Part shown: piece by piece, positions 22,077 through 33,416 of the stretch
Layout: each line of letters opens with the position of its first letter
Numbering within the stretch: the first letter of the stretch is position 1
Origin: Austropuccinia psidii
Lineage: Eukaryota; Basidiomycota; Pucciniomycetes; Pucciniales; Sphaerophragmiaceae
DNA: 64,000 nucleotides
Assembly: GCA_023105745.1 (NCBI GenBank)
Contig: JALGQZ010000011.1
Location: 25,749,975-25,813,974 of the forward strand
Reading direction: 5' to 3'
Program-made: the position numbers and the translations under genes
The notes under the pieces: generated by a model
What the model was told of the DNA's origin: nothing
Databases searched by the model: none
The model's input: the letters and a program-made list of their open reading frames with translations, nothing else

Positions 22077-22821
22077 TGTAGCAACCACTAATCAGGGGTA
22101 AGGGTATTCATACTTACACCCACTCAAACACCTCAAACCAGCAACTCCACTGTGTGTATCAGCATTCAGTTTCAGAAATCTTCTTTGCTGAAACATGCAT
22201 ACAGCCTGTCAATTCTTGTACAGTCTGGAATTACCCAATACAGTTTGGATACACCATCCCCAAACTGTATGATCACTCAATACCACCAATCCTATTATAC
22301 AAATCCTGTACAGCCGTACAGGACCTGTATTGGCAAGACTCAATTCAATCATCAAATCTTCTCATTAAAATTCTCTATCTGGATCAGGGCTGGTGATTCT
22401 CACATATACCAGCCCCTCTTTCTCCCCCTGGGGAATTTTCCCCAGTTAATTAGTTTAGTATATTTATTATTTCATAATTATTCTTATCCTTATCTTGGTT
22501 ATTATAATTATTTGATTGTAAGTTAGTCTTAGCCTTTTTTTCTTTCTTTGCCTGTACAGTATGAGTTGGGTGGCCATATCCTTATTAACCCTTCTCTTCC
22601 CATTCTGACAGGTTAACACAGTGGACTTGGACTTGTTTGTGGTTGGCTCTTTTATTCTTAATCTTATTCTTTGTTTCTTCCTGTCTTATATTCTTTTATT
22701 TATTAATTAATCTCATAACACTATTAAGCATATTCTTTCTTACCATATCCTGTGCCCTCCATAAGTAAGTCAAAGTTTACTGAGTGCCAGGTCCTCTTCA
22801 CTTAGAAGAGCCCCTGTGACA
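22077..22821 (+). mobile_element. Solo LTR of family D in B3
   Basis: Runs TGTAGCAACC to CCCCTGTGACA, flanked by ATCTA (22072-22076) and GTCTA (22822-22826), a 4/5 TSD. Blocks match the reverse complement of the D LTR at 59645-61026, for example CCCCAGTTAATTA, TTCTTTGCCTGT, TGGCCATATCCTTA and CTGAGTGCCAGG. At 745 bp it is much shorter than that 1382-bp LTR, so it belongs to a short or internally deleted subtype. No internal region remains. Confidence 0.82.
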
Positions 22822-25509
22822 GTCTATGCAATACATGAGCAAATATGCATTTCCCAATATAAAATGGGTACTAGAAGAGTTTTCCATAACAAAAAACTCA
22901 ACAGTTATTCTTAGATTTCCATTCATGTGTCAAAAGATGACAGTAGTCTCAAATATGCCCAATGCTTTCATTGGACTACTTGCACTATTAAATTTTATGC
23001 CATCAATTGGCAATAATTAATTGTCAAAATTTGGTACACAAGTCTTAAGAAAATATTTGCCAACACAAGATCAGAAGGCTCCTGGGTCAAGTCAAAGCTT
23101 AGTGGGTGTTTTGTCAATTACCACTTCTGTTATACAGGACTTACCAGCTGTATAACCTTTTCCCCTGTTTGGTTTAGTTTTCATTATTTGTGCATCCTAA
23201 AATTTTGATAAATGAAGTTTACCATTGCTTAATTGTGGCAAGTTGGAATAAGATTCCATGATATAAAAAGTGGAATTGATATTTTCTATATCTTTTGAAG
23301 ATTCAGAAAATATTGATGATTTATCATCTGAATTATCTTCATGTACCTCATCTTTTTCAACATCAGGTTCCTTTTTTATGTCAATTTCATTTATTTTCCC
23401 CTTCTTGGGACATGTATTAGCTAAATGTGTGGTGCTTTGGCAAATATGGCACTTTCTCATTACATCTGCAGATTTATACTTAATATTATTAGAATTTTCT
23501 TTGGGATTTTTGTCCACAGAATCTTTCAAAGGTGTATTCAACTTTGTTTTGAGATTCACCCTACTAGAACCAATCCTGGTTCTGGTGGTTACTTCTTCAA
23601 ATATAATGATGATATCTTCTGCTGAAGATTGTTCAGTAGGCCTTCTTTTTACAGCATGCTCTAAGTCACCTCCACATTGTCTTAGAATCTTTCTGTTAAT
23701 CATAAATTCTGACATGTCAGGATATAATTCTGTTAATCTAACTTTCCGTTGGCAAAACCATGGTAAAACTTTGTCTTTTTCAGCATTAAATTTAGCAAAT
23801 TCAAAGGTTGTTTTAACCTTAAATCTCCAAGAATCATTGGCCCATTTGCTGATAATGTGGGTTTTCCACAAAGTCCAACTTTGGTGTCCATGTGCCTGTC
23901 TTAATTTTGTATACCATCTGTGGGCTTATCTGGTAAACAAGGTGTTAAATCTTTATGTTACCAATGTGTCAGGTTATTCAAAATCTTCTTTAATAATGTC
24001 TATTCCTCTGATGAATTACATATGGCTATATTCTCCTTCACCACTGAAGTGAGGCCATTCTTAGAGTTTTGGTACTTCTTTCAAGAGTGTTCGGCTCATT
24101 GATGGTTCCAGGGTATGGAAATAAGTGGAAAATTCATTTCTTAATGGTGAATTTTCAACATCCAATACTTGTGGATTGAGAATTATTTTACCCACATTTT
24201 GATTCAGAGGTGTAGAAATTCTAGGTAAGGTGTGCAATAATTGTTCAATATCATTAATTTTACTGTTTCTACACCTTTGAGAATTTCTGAGCTTATGTTG
24301 GAAGCTCTGTGTTAAATTTATTACTTTAAATTTATACATATCTTCCTTATGTGTTAATTCTTGCCATAATTCTGTCTGTCTAGTATTATCAGAAGTGACT
24401 TGATTCAATTTCATTATTAATTTTGAGACATCCTGTTGTGAGGTGTCAAAACACTTTTTCAAGGCAATTGTATATGTCTTTACTTCAGTGAATGAATTTG
24501 CAATATCATCAAGGACTTTCTTATTATCTTCTTTGATAATATTTATGGCTTGTTTTATTCTTGTCTCAATTATGTCATCAATATTGAATTTGGAATATTT
24601 GTCTGTAAATTCTTTGATAATGGCAGATTGTTCATTGAACTTATTTCCAAATGAATTGTCATTATTTACAGTTTCAATTGTTCTTGAGAATTTTTCAAAA
24701 CACATAAGTGTCTCATTTATTTGGCTCAGACTTAAGTTATTTGCTTTAAGATTGTTACAAATTGATGAATTTTTATCAGAAATATGACTTTTCACATCAT
24801 TTATAGCTATATTCAAGTTTGGAATTCCATCTATAATATCAGAAATCATTTCTGATATTTCATTCTGGCTTCCTCCTTTCTCTGCAATTCCATCATTGCT
24901 CTGGCCATCTGAAATACATTTTCCATGGCATCCTGCTGAATATTTGGGATTCTCTAGCCCTGGCTGTAGGTCTTTTTGGCTGGTGCCTTGCCTTTGCCAT
25001 TGTTCTGAGCTTGTGGCTTCTTTTTCACATTGTAATTGCTGCTGCTGGCTACTGGGGCCGTTTTTGGCACTTTCTTGGGTGGTGGAGGGTTGTTTTTCCT
25101 CCATTCTGCTGTTAAAATTATCATGTTTTTCTTTTCCATCAATGGATGCCATGCATTGAGTAACTTTCAAGTGTTATGATGGCCCAGGAATTTTCTCACA
25201 GTCAGGTAAGAATTCATGCAGTTTTTCCACAGATCTGAAAATATCTGGTACTCTTTCTGCTTCAATGCATTGTTGTAGGCCTTCTGGCTGGCTTTTCATA
25301 TTTCCACTGAGGCTTCTTGTGGTGGTGTCAACTCTTTTTGAAGGTAAAACAGTATTATCAGCTTCAGAATGGAATAATTTGTCAGTTTGGGATCCATTCA
25401 CTGACCCTTGTCCTTCTGTAACTGATTGGCTTCTGCCATAATCACGTCTATAACCTTTTTGGGAGCTGCTTGAGGGGTTATAGCTGGCTCCTGATCTGGT
25501 TGAAGGCGT
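22822..25509 (-). pseudogene. B3 Gag and protease remnant
   Basis: The minus-strand Gag start codon has become ACG (25507-25509). Downstream pieces match B1 and B2 Gag: the Gln-rich segment, the long helix region (25170-24061), the capsid (WWTL-type region, WRFKVKTTFEF) and the CHICQSTTHLANTC knuckle (23871-23197 frame). The protease follows at 23180-22822 with heavy decay. Several frameshifts and stops. The overlapping accessory frame is broken; a 62-codon piece (25142-24954) still shows the PPPPKKVPKT linker. Confidence 0.85.
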
Positions 25510-25559
25510 ATTTTATGGCTAAAAGCTTAAAAATTGTAATTTCAAGTCAAAAAACTTAC

Positions 25560-25758
25560 TATTGGCCAAATTCTTTGCCTTTTGAAGGGTATTACTTATG
25601 TCCAAGTTGATTAATTCAGAAGAAATTTTGCTCTGGTTTATTTTTCTGAGCTATAATAGCTGTGCTATTATAGTCATAATTGGCAGTACTGGCAGGAATA
25701 ATGCTAGTAGGTGTTTATGCAATTTCAATATTTTATTGTCTTACCAGATTGTCAGAAA
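25560..25758 (-). pseudogene. B3 leader exon, start lost
   Basis: Homologous to the 198-nt leader exon of B1 and B2. The GTAAGT donor (25559-25554) is kept, but the first bases after the acceptor are TTTCTGAC instead of TGTCTGAC, so the proposed spliced ATG is lost here as well. Confidence 0.55.
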
Positions 25759-25920
25759 CTAAAATTAATTAAAAAAGCAATTATTTGAGTAAAAAGAAGG
25801 ATTTTTCAACAGAGAAATGAAAAATAAAGCCTCACTTATAATATAAAAAAGTTTCATTTTTTATGGAATTTTTGAATTAAAAGGTTTTTTATGGTTTTTT
25901 TAGATTTTTCAATATAAGAA
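25759..25920 (-). other. B3 5' leader remnant
   Basis: AT-rich leader homologous to B2 30250-30420, shortened at its outer end. Nothing else seen. Confidence 0.6.
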
Positions 25921-27738
25921 AAGGTATGAAACTCTCACAAAAAGTCAAGTACTTTTCCTGTCCTCAAAATTTGTTTAACATAAAGAATTTATTAAATATA
26001 GTATGAAATAAGATTTTTAAGAGAAAACATTCCACTTTTATTTTTTTAACTTCATGAGTATGAAACAATGATATTATGACAATTTATTTTTTTACCAACA
26101 ATAAAAATTCATCCAAAAATACTCTACAAGAGATATTTAAGACTACAAAAGAAATTTCTTCAAGAGCAATTTCAATCAGAATTAATTGAGAAAAGAACTG
26201 AAACACATTAATATGAGAACAGAGTCTTCAACAAGATTATTAAAGTAAAAACATGCCCAAAAGTGACCAGAGTGAATTTGGAAACAAAGTGACAAAGCCA
26301 ACAGTGATGAAAGATGCTTTAATTCACTTATGGGGTGGTTCAAGGGGTAAAAATGATTATAACAGATACAAACAATCATTATAATAATTTTTTCACGTGT
26401 TTGAAAGGTTTGGAATGATTTAAAAAGGGTTTTTGGAATCTTTTATTGATTATTTCAACAATGTTTAAATGAATTATAAAAGGAAAAGATTCTAACATGA
26501 AGAGAAAAGTAGGGCAAAGAAGACATTATTTTATAGCCACCAATTCTCTTACTCCAAAAAGTAAAATGTTCTCTTGTCAGTCGTGTAAAATACTCTGAAA
26601 ACAGAAAATCCAATTATGGAATCATTGAACCCTGGTTTAGACAAAAAAGGCTGATTTTAGCCATTTTTTGCTATTTTCAGCCAATTTGGACCCTCAAATC
26701 AGCCATTGCTATAATAATACCTGGTTTCAAGCCTTTAAAACACATAAGAATGTGTGTAAAGGATTTAAAAGCCAGTTAAAATTGTTTTTAAAATGTTTGT
26801 TTTATCGTAAGGGTAGTTTTACCCTCTTGGCAACAGTTAAAACTGCCCTGGTTGGTATCAAAACCTCATCATCAATTGAGACACAGACCCTGTGACTCAA
26901 TTCCAGACCAAAAGTGATGAGCTTTTGCGTTTATTTTGACATCTCATGCCTGTCAGCAAGGAATTTGGGGGTCTGGCTCCCCCTTGGAGCCAAGATTCCT
27001 TTTCCCCCCAGAATCAATCTTTCCAATTTATTTTTTCTTTAATTCCTCATCATGTATTATACTAATTATTTGCATATTTAATTCAATTGATTTTTTACAG
27101 TACACAACTGTAATAATTGACACCTCATATGTAAATTGAAGTTAACTTATGTATTACACACACACAGTTTGACCTTTCAATTGAAAATACTTCTATTCCT
27201 CATAGCTTCTAAACTATGAACAACACCTCAATTTTAACACAAAAATTGATGGTTAACACCAAATTTGTTGTGAATCAAATTAAGTTTTTTATTATTTTCA
27301 ACTTTTTTACAGAAAATACTAAAAACTTAATTCAAGCTTATTTAGAGTTGAGTTATTGAATTTTTACCCAGAGGTGACCCCACCTTATTTTTTATGAGGA
27401 GTCCGATGGTGAAATAATTCTCATTTGTTTATTTGTAGGATAAAAAGTTATGATAATTTTTATTTAACATTCTTCCAAAAAATATTTGAATTTTGGTATT
27501 TTGATTGAAAATTTATTTTTACTTAATTTTTTCAAGTGAAAATGTGTTTCCACAAATTTGAAATTCAATGTAATTTTACTTTTAAATTATAATTAAATTT
27601 TAATTTTTTGTGTATAAATTTATATTTATATTTTTAATTTTTTTTTGATAATATAAATAAATTTATTTTATTTATAATTGTATATTATTTTATCATTTGT
27701 GGTCTTTTGGGTATCTTAAAATACCTCTAAGGCTCACA
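25921..27738 (-). repeat. 5' LTR of B3
   Basis: Diverged copy of the B LTR. The CTTACA end and adjacent primer-binding site are deleted near 25921. The TGTGAGCC end is preserved at 27731-27738. More diverged than the B1 or B2 LTRs, in line with its outer position in the nest. Confidence 0.9.
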
Positions 27739-28203
27739 GATTCCATCCTTTCTCTAATATAGCAGGTTCTTCTGTTATAAGGGACACCCAGTGATTGGTT
27801 TATCTCTTATGGTCTTTTTATTCTATGGCATAGGTACAGAATCTTCTGATGATATATTCCAAAGTCTGGATTAATGTGTTTTCACAAATTTAAAATTCAA
27901 TGTAATTTTATTTTTAAATTATAATTAAATTTTTATTTTTTGTGTATAAATTTATATTTATATTTTAATTTTTGTTTTGATAATATAAATAAATCTATTT
28001 TATTTAGAATTGTATATTTTTGATTACTTGTGGTCTTTTGAGTATCTGAGGGTACCTCTAAGGCTCACAGATTCCATCCTTTCTCTAATATAGCAGGTTC
28101 TTCTGCTATAAGGGTTACCCAGTCATTGGTGTATCTCTCATGGTCTTTTTATTCTATTCCATAGGTACATAATCTTCTGATTATATGTTCCAAATTCTGG
28201 ATT
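27541..28203. repeat. Tandem duplication (two 331-332 bp units) across the B3/C3 junction
   Basis: 27541-27872 and 27873-28203 are homologous throughout, both starting AATGTGTTT and ending CTGGATT. Each unit holds the last about 200 bp of the B3 LTR plus about 130 bp of C3 integrase. The duplication therefore happened after B3 inserted. The copies have since diverged by several percent. Confidence 0.88.
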
Positions 28204-28348
28204 ATCCCTTCTTCTAGGCCATTTTTCTCTGGATGATTGGCTGTTGAGAATGCTAATATTGTTCTTAACATGTCACATATATTATCTCAAGATTTTGATG
28301 TCAATTTTGGATTTCTATCACTGATTATGATTCTTGGAAAACCACAAT
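27739..28348 (-). pseudogene. C3 integrase fragment (outermost element), left piece
   Basis: Minus-strand C-like integrase. Recognisable are the region after the catalytic Glu (the LVEKGW and HDWVTLLP equivalents, present twice because of the tandem duplication) and the SDRDPKF equivalent near 28310-28330. Cut on the left by B3 and on the right by B2. No long frame remains. Confidence 0.8.
28344..28348. repeat. Left target-site duplication of B2 (ACAAT)
   Basis: ACAAT is repeated exactly at 38452-38456. Confidence 0.95.
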
Positions 28349-30195
28349 TGTGAGCCTTAGAGGTAATTTCATATACCCAAAAGACCACAAATACAAAATT
28401 AACATATTAATATAAATAAAATAAATTTATTTATATTATTAAAATAAAAATCAAAATATGAATATAAAATTATATTCAAAAATAAAAAACTAATTACAAA
28501 TTAAAAATAAAATTACATCAAATTTTGAAATTATAAAATTACATTTATACTTGAAAAAATTAAGTAAAAATGAAATTTTAACAAAATTGTGAAAAAATAA
28601 ATAAATTTGGAAAAAAGTTAAATAAAATTTCTTATAACTTTTTATCCAATAAATAAACATATAAAATTTATTTCACCATTGGATTCCTCATAAAAAATCA
28701 GGTGGGGTCACCTCTGAGTGAAATTCTTGTAACTCAACTCTAAATAAGCTTAAATTAAGTTTCTAGTATTTTCAATACAAAAGTTGAAAATCCTCAAAAC
28801 CTTAATTTAATTCACACCACATGTGGTGTTAACCATCAATTTTTGTGTTAAAATTGAGGTGTTGTGTTTAGTTTAGAAGTTATGAGGAATTGAAGTATTT
28901 TCAATTGAATTCAATTGAAATGTCAAAATGTGCGCATGTATTACATAAGTGAACTTTGATTTACATATGAGGTGTCAATTATTACTGTATTGTACTGTAC
29001 AATTGAATTGAATTACATATGTAAAGTATAAGTATAATACATGATGAGGAATTAAAGGAAAAATAAATTGGAAAGATTAAATTTGGGGGCGAAAAGAAAC
29101 TCCAGCTCTAAGGGGGAGCTAGACCCCCAAAATCCTTGCTGACAGGCGTGGGATGTCAAAATTCACGCAAAAGTTCATCACTTTTGGCCTGGAATTGAGT
29201 TACAGGGTCTGTGGACTCAATTGATGATGAGGTTTTGATACCAACTGGGGTAGTTTTAGCTGTTGCCAAGAGGGTAAAACTACCCTTAAGATAAAACAAT
29301 CATAATAAAAACAGTTTTAACTGGTTTCTACGCCTCTGACACACATTCTGACGTGTTTTGAAGGCTCTAGGCCTGGTATTGCTATAGTAATGGCTGATTT
29401 AAGGGTCTAAAATGGCTAAAAATGGCTAAAAATGGCTAAAAATGGCTTAAACCAGCCTTTTTTTGGTCTAAACCAGGGTTCAATGATGCCATAATTGGCT
29501 TTTCTGTTGTCAGACTGTTTTTCACGACTGACAAGAGTAAATTTTACTTTTGGAGTAAGAGAATTGATTGCTATAAAAGAATGTCTTCTTTGCCCCACTT
29601 TTCTCTTCATGTTAGAATCTTTTCCTTTTATTAATTAGTTTAAAACTGTTAAACCAATCAATCAAAGATTCCAACCACCACTTTTTAAATCATTTTAATT
29701 CTTTTAACCACGTGAAAAAATCATTATAATCATTGTTTGTAACTCTTATAATCATTTTTACCCCTGAACCACCCCAAAAGTGAATTAAAGCATCTTTCAT
29801 CACTGTAAACTTTGTCACTTTGTTTCCAAATTCACTCTGGTCACTTTTGGGCGTGTTTTCTCTTTAATGTTCTTTTTAAAGACTTTGTTCTTTAATTAAT
29901 TGCTTGCAGTTCTTTGCTCAATTAATTCCAATTGAAATTGCTCTTGAAGAAATTTCTTTTGTAGCCTTAAAATATCTCTTGTAGAGTATTTTTTGGGATA
30001 AATCTTTATTGTTGGTAAAACAATAGATTTTTATATTATTGTTTTATACTAATAAAGTTATAAACAATAAAATTGGCGTGTTTTCTCTTAAAAATAATAT
30101 TTCATACTATTTTTAACTGAATTTTACCTTATACAAATTTTGAGGACAGGAAAAGTACTTGATTTTTAATCAAAGTTTCATATCCACACCTTACA
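28349..30195 (+). repeat. 5' LTR of B2
   Basis: Runs TGTGAGCC to CACACCTTACA. It contains one more copy of a 10-bp GGCTAAAAAT repeat (about 29411-29445) than the 3' LTR. Palindromes match those in B1. Confidence 0.95.
29572..29579 (+). promoter_or_regulatory. TATA box of the B2 5' LTR
   Basis: TATAAAAG followed by a pyrimidine-rich stretch (TCTTCTTTGCCCC), a typical core promoter layout. It is kept at the same place in the 3' LTR (37828-37835) and one B1 LTR. The start of transcription would lie about 30 bp downstream. Confidence 0.6.
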
Positions 30196-30214
30196 TTTGG
30201 GGGCCCAGCCGTGA
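30196..30214 (+). other. Primer-binding-site region of B2
   Basis: TTTGGGGGCCCAGCCGTGA directly follows the LTR. Closely similar to A and C2. Confidence 0.55.
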
Positions 30215-30420
30215 TATTTTACCTGTGACATATTTTTTTTACTCTTTTTAAATCTTTTTTCTTATATTGAAAAATTTAAAAACATATAAAAAATACCTAT
30301 AATTCAAAAAATCCATAAAAAATAACTTTTTTTCATATTATAAGTGAGGCTTATATTTTTATTTCTTTTTTGAAATAACCTTTCTTTTACTTAATTAATT
30401 GGCTTTTTCATTAATTTTAG
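30215..30420 (+). other. B2 5' leader
   Basis: AT-rich, no coding frame. Ends in a pyrimidine-rich stretch and TTTTAG, a 3' splice-site candidate at 30419-30420. I found no convincing donor upstream that ends in A. Confidence 0.55.
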
Positions 30421-30618
30421 TGTCTGACAACGTGGTAAGACAAGAAAACATTGAAACAGCGTCAACAGTAACCAGCATTATCCCTGCCAGTACTGTTAAT
30501 TCTGATCATAATAGCACTGTTATTGTGACTCAAAATAACCAGCCTGAACCAATATCTTCTGAATTAATTAACTTGGACATAAGTAATACCCTTCAGAAAG
30601 CTAAAAATTTGGCCAATA
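30421..30618 (+). CDS. B2 leader exon
   Basis: 198 nt open from TGTCTGAC to the donor ATA|GTAAGT at 30619. It lacks an ATG; with an A from an upstream exon it would start ATG TCT GAC. The residue content (SDNVVRQENIE, QPEPISSELINLDIS, LQKAKNLAN) is hydrophilic. Spliced across 30619-30682 it continues in frame into 30683-31332, for 283 codons including the stop. Unspliced, it stops at 30633. Confidence 0.5.
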
Positions 30619-30682
30619 GTAAGTTTTTGACGTAAAAATACTATTTTAAACCTTTTTTAACCATAATTATGCCTTCAACCAG
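30619..30682 (+). other. Candidate 64-nt intron of B2 covering the Gag start codon
   Basis: Consensus donor GTAAGT, an internal TTAAC-type branch site, acceptor ACCAG at 30678-30682. The Gag ATG at 30669 is 14 nt from the intron end. Removal switches output from Gag to the leader-accessory fusion. The length is typical of basidiomycete introns. Confidence 0.55.
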
Positions 30683-33404
30683 GTCAGGAGCCAGCTACAA
30701 CCCCTCAAGCAGCTCCCAAAAAGGTAATAGACGTGATTATGGCAGAAGCCAACCAGGTACAGAAGGAAAAGGGTCAGTTTATGACTTCCAAACAACTAAA
30801 TTGGGTCATTCTGAAGCTGATAATACTATTTTACCTTCAAAAAGAGCTGACACCGCCACAACAAGCCTCTGTGGACATATACAAAGCCAGCCACAGTGCA
30901 TACAACAATGCACTTCAATTCAAGGAGTACCAGATCCTTGCAGACCTGTGGAAGAATTGCATGAATTCTTACCTGACAGTAAGAAAATTCTTGGGCCATC
31001 CCAACACTTGCAAATTGCTCAATGGATGGCATCCATTGATGGAGAAGAAAAACATGATGCTTTTGACACTAGAATGGAGGAAAAACAACCCTCCACCACC
31101 CAAACCAGTGCCAAAAACAGCCCCAGTGGCCAGCAGCAGCAATTCCAACGTGAAAAAGCAGCCACAAGCTCCAAACAAGGGCAAAGGGAAGGCACCAGCC
31201 CCAAAACCTTACAGCCAGGGCTACAGAATCCCAAAGATTCAGCAGGATGCCATGGAAAATGTATTTCAGATGGCCAGAACCATGATGGAATTACAGAAGA
31301 AGGAGGAAGCCAGATTAAGGTTCCAGAAATGATTTCTGACATATTTGATTCCATCCCAGAGTTGTATAATGCTATAAATGACGTGAAAAAACATCTTTCT
31401 GATAAAAATGAAACCATTTGTAACAACATTAAAACAAACAACCTGAGTCTGTGCCAAATTAATGAAACACTTATGTGTTTTGAAAAAGTTTTGAGAACAA
31501 TTAAAAATTCCAATAATGATAATTCTTCTAATAAAATAAATGAACAATCTGCCATTATTAAAGAATTAACAGATAAATATTCTAAATTCAATATTGATGA
31601 CATAATTGAAACAAGAATTAAACAAGCCATAAATTTTATCAAGACAGATAACAAGAAAGTCCTTGATGACATTTCAAATTCATTTACTGAAGTAAAGACA
31701 TATACCATTGCCTTGAACAAGTGTTTTGATGCTTCACAAGAAGAAGTATCAAAATTATCAATGAAAATGAATCAAGTCACTGCTGATAATACAAGAAAGA
31801 CAGAGTTACGGCAAGAACTTACACATAAAGAAGACATGTATAAAATTGAAGTAATAAATTTAATACAAAGCTTCCAACATGAATACAGAAATTCCCAAAG
31901 GTGTAGCAACAGTAAAATGAATGACATTGAACAAATACTGAACACCTTACCAAGAATGTCTACACCTCTAAATCAAAATGGGGGCGCAAGAATTTCAAAT
32001 CCACAAGTATTGGATCCTGATAATTCACAATTAAAAAAATGAATTATCCACTTCTTTTCATAACTTGGAACCATCAATGGGCCAAGCACTCTTTAAAGAA
32101 GTGCCAAAACTTAAAGAATGGCCCCACTTCAGTGGTGAAGGAGAGTATGACAATATGGAATTCATTAGAGGTATTGACATGATCAAAGAGGATTTTGAAT
32201 TACCAGACAGATTGGTAACAGCCAGGTTTAACACCTTGTTTACCAGATCAGCTCACAGATGGTACATCAAAATAAGACAAGCACATGGACACCAGAGTTG
32301 GACTTGGTGGAAAACCCAAATCATCAACAAATGGGCAAATGATGCTTGGAGGTTTAAAGTTGAAACAGCCTTTGAATCTGCCAAATTTAATGCTGATAAA
32401 GACAAAGCTTTACCATGGTTTTGCCAACAGAAGGACAGATTAACAGCATTATATCCTGACATGTCAGAATTTATGATCCATAGAAAAATTCTGAGACAAT
32501 GTGGGGGTGACTTAGAGCATGCTGTCAAAAGCAGGACTACTGAACAATCTTCAGCAGAGGATATCATCAATATACTAGAAGAAGTAACCACCAGAACCAA
32601 AATTGGTTCTAGTAGGGTGAATCTTAAAACAAGGTTTAATACACCTTGGAAAGATTCTGTGGACAAAATCCCAAAGAAAATTCTAGTAATATTAAATATA
32701 AATCTGCAGATACAGTCAGAAAATGCCATATTTGCCAAAGCACCACCCATTTAGCCAATACATGTCCAAAAAGGGGGAAAATCAATGAAATTGACATTGA
32801 AAAGGGACCAGATGTTGAAAAAGTAGACATAATTGAAGACAATTCAGATGATAAGTCATCCATATTTTCTGAATCTTCAAAAGATATAGAAAATATCAAT
32901 GCCACTTTTGACATCATGGAATCTTATTCCCACTTACCACAATTGAGCAATGGTCAAGTTGATTTATCAAAAGCTCAAGATGCACAACTTATGAAGACAA
33001 AACCAAACAGAGGAAAAGGTTATACAGCTGGTAACTCCTGTATAACAGAAGTGGGGATTGACAACAAGCCCACCAAACTTTTGCTTGACCCAGGAGCCTT
33101 CTGCTCTTGTGTTGGAAAATCTTTTCTTAAGACTTGTGTACCAAATTTTGAAGACCAATTGTTACCAATTGATGGTATAAAATTCAACAGTGCAAGTAAC
33201 CCAATGAAAGCATTAGGAATCCTTGAGACCAATGTCATATTCCCACACATAAATGGGAATTTAAGGATCACAATTGAATTTGTTGTTATGGAAAATTGCT
33301 CTAGTACCCATTTTATATTGGGAAATGACTATTTGATCATGTATGGGATAGATTTGCATAATAACAAAGACATATACTTTACAATTGGGGACAATAAGCG
33401 CTAG
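30669..33404 (+). pseudogene. gag: B2 Gag-protease region, two frameshifts and a stop
   Basis: Starts MPSTRSGASYN. The frame is lost at an A7 run (32034-32041; B1 has A6), regained in the capsid (32065-32660: WPHFSGEGEYDNMEF, WTWWKTQIINKW), and shifted again by a one-base loss near 32665. The third piece (32646-33404) has the zinc knuckle CHICQSTTHLANTC and the protease, with LLLDPGAFCSCVG and Asp at 33087. TAG at 33402 separates protease from RT. Gag forms the virus-like particle; the protease cuts the polyprotein. The first 660 nt overlap the accessory exon. Confidence 0.9.
30683..31332 (+). CDS. B2 accessory protein, second exon (GWxP protein overlapping Gag)
   Basis: 650 nt open in the frame one base off Gag, from the acceptor to a stop at 31330. 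After a short Pro/Ala segment and VIDVIMAEANQ it has a hydrophobic helix (LNWVILKLIILFYLQ), then LWKNCMNSYLTVRKFLG, NGWHP, the PPPPKPVPKT linker, NKGKGKAPAPK, GYRIPK and the final helix DAMENVFQMARTMMEL. The B1 copy differs at few residues, and A and C have recognisable counterparts, so selection on the protein is likely. No known family recognised. If not spliced, it might be reached by an internal ATG at 30739. Confidence 0.6.
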
Positions 33405-33416
33405 AAATTTGCCTTT

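Larger units (their letters stand above)
21590..27738 (-). mobile_element. Element B3: decayed B-family element, 3' part outside the window
   Basis: Minus-strand B-family element: 5' LTR at 25921-27738, leader and gag at 22822-25758, the start of pol at 21590-22076. It is broken at 21590 by C0 and at 22077 by a D solo LTR. The LTR-internal junction near 25921 carries a deletion that removed the LTR end and primer-binding site, so it cannot prime its own replication. It sits in C3 integrase sequence at 27739. Confidence 0.9.

Noticed and set aside
27739..27900. Second B-type LTR insertion at 28070
   Set aside because: The repeated LTR end includes the same C3 flank, so it is a tandem duplication and not another insertion.
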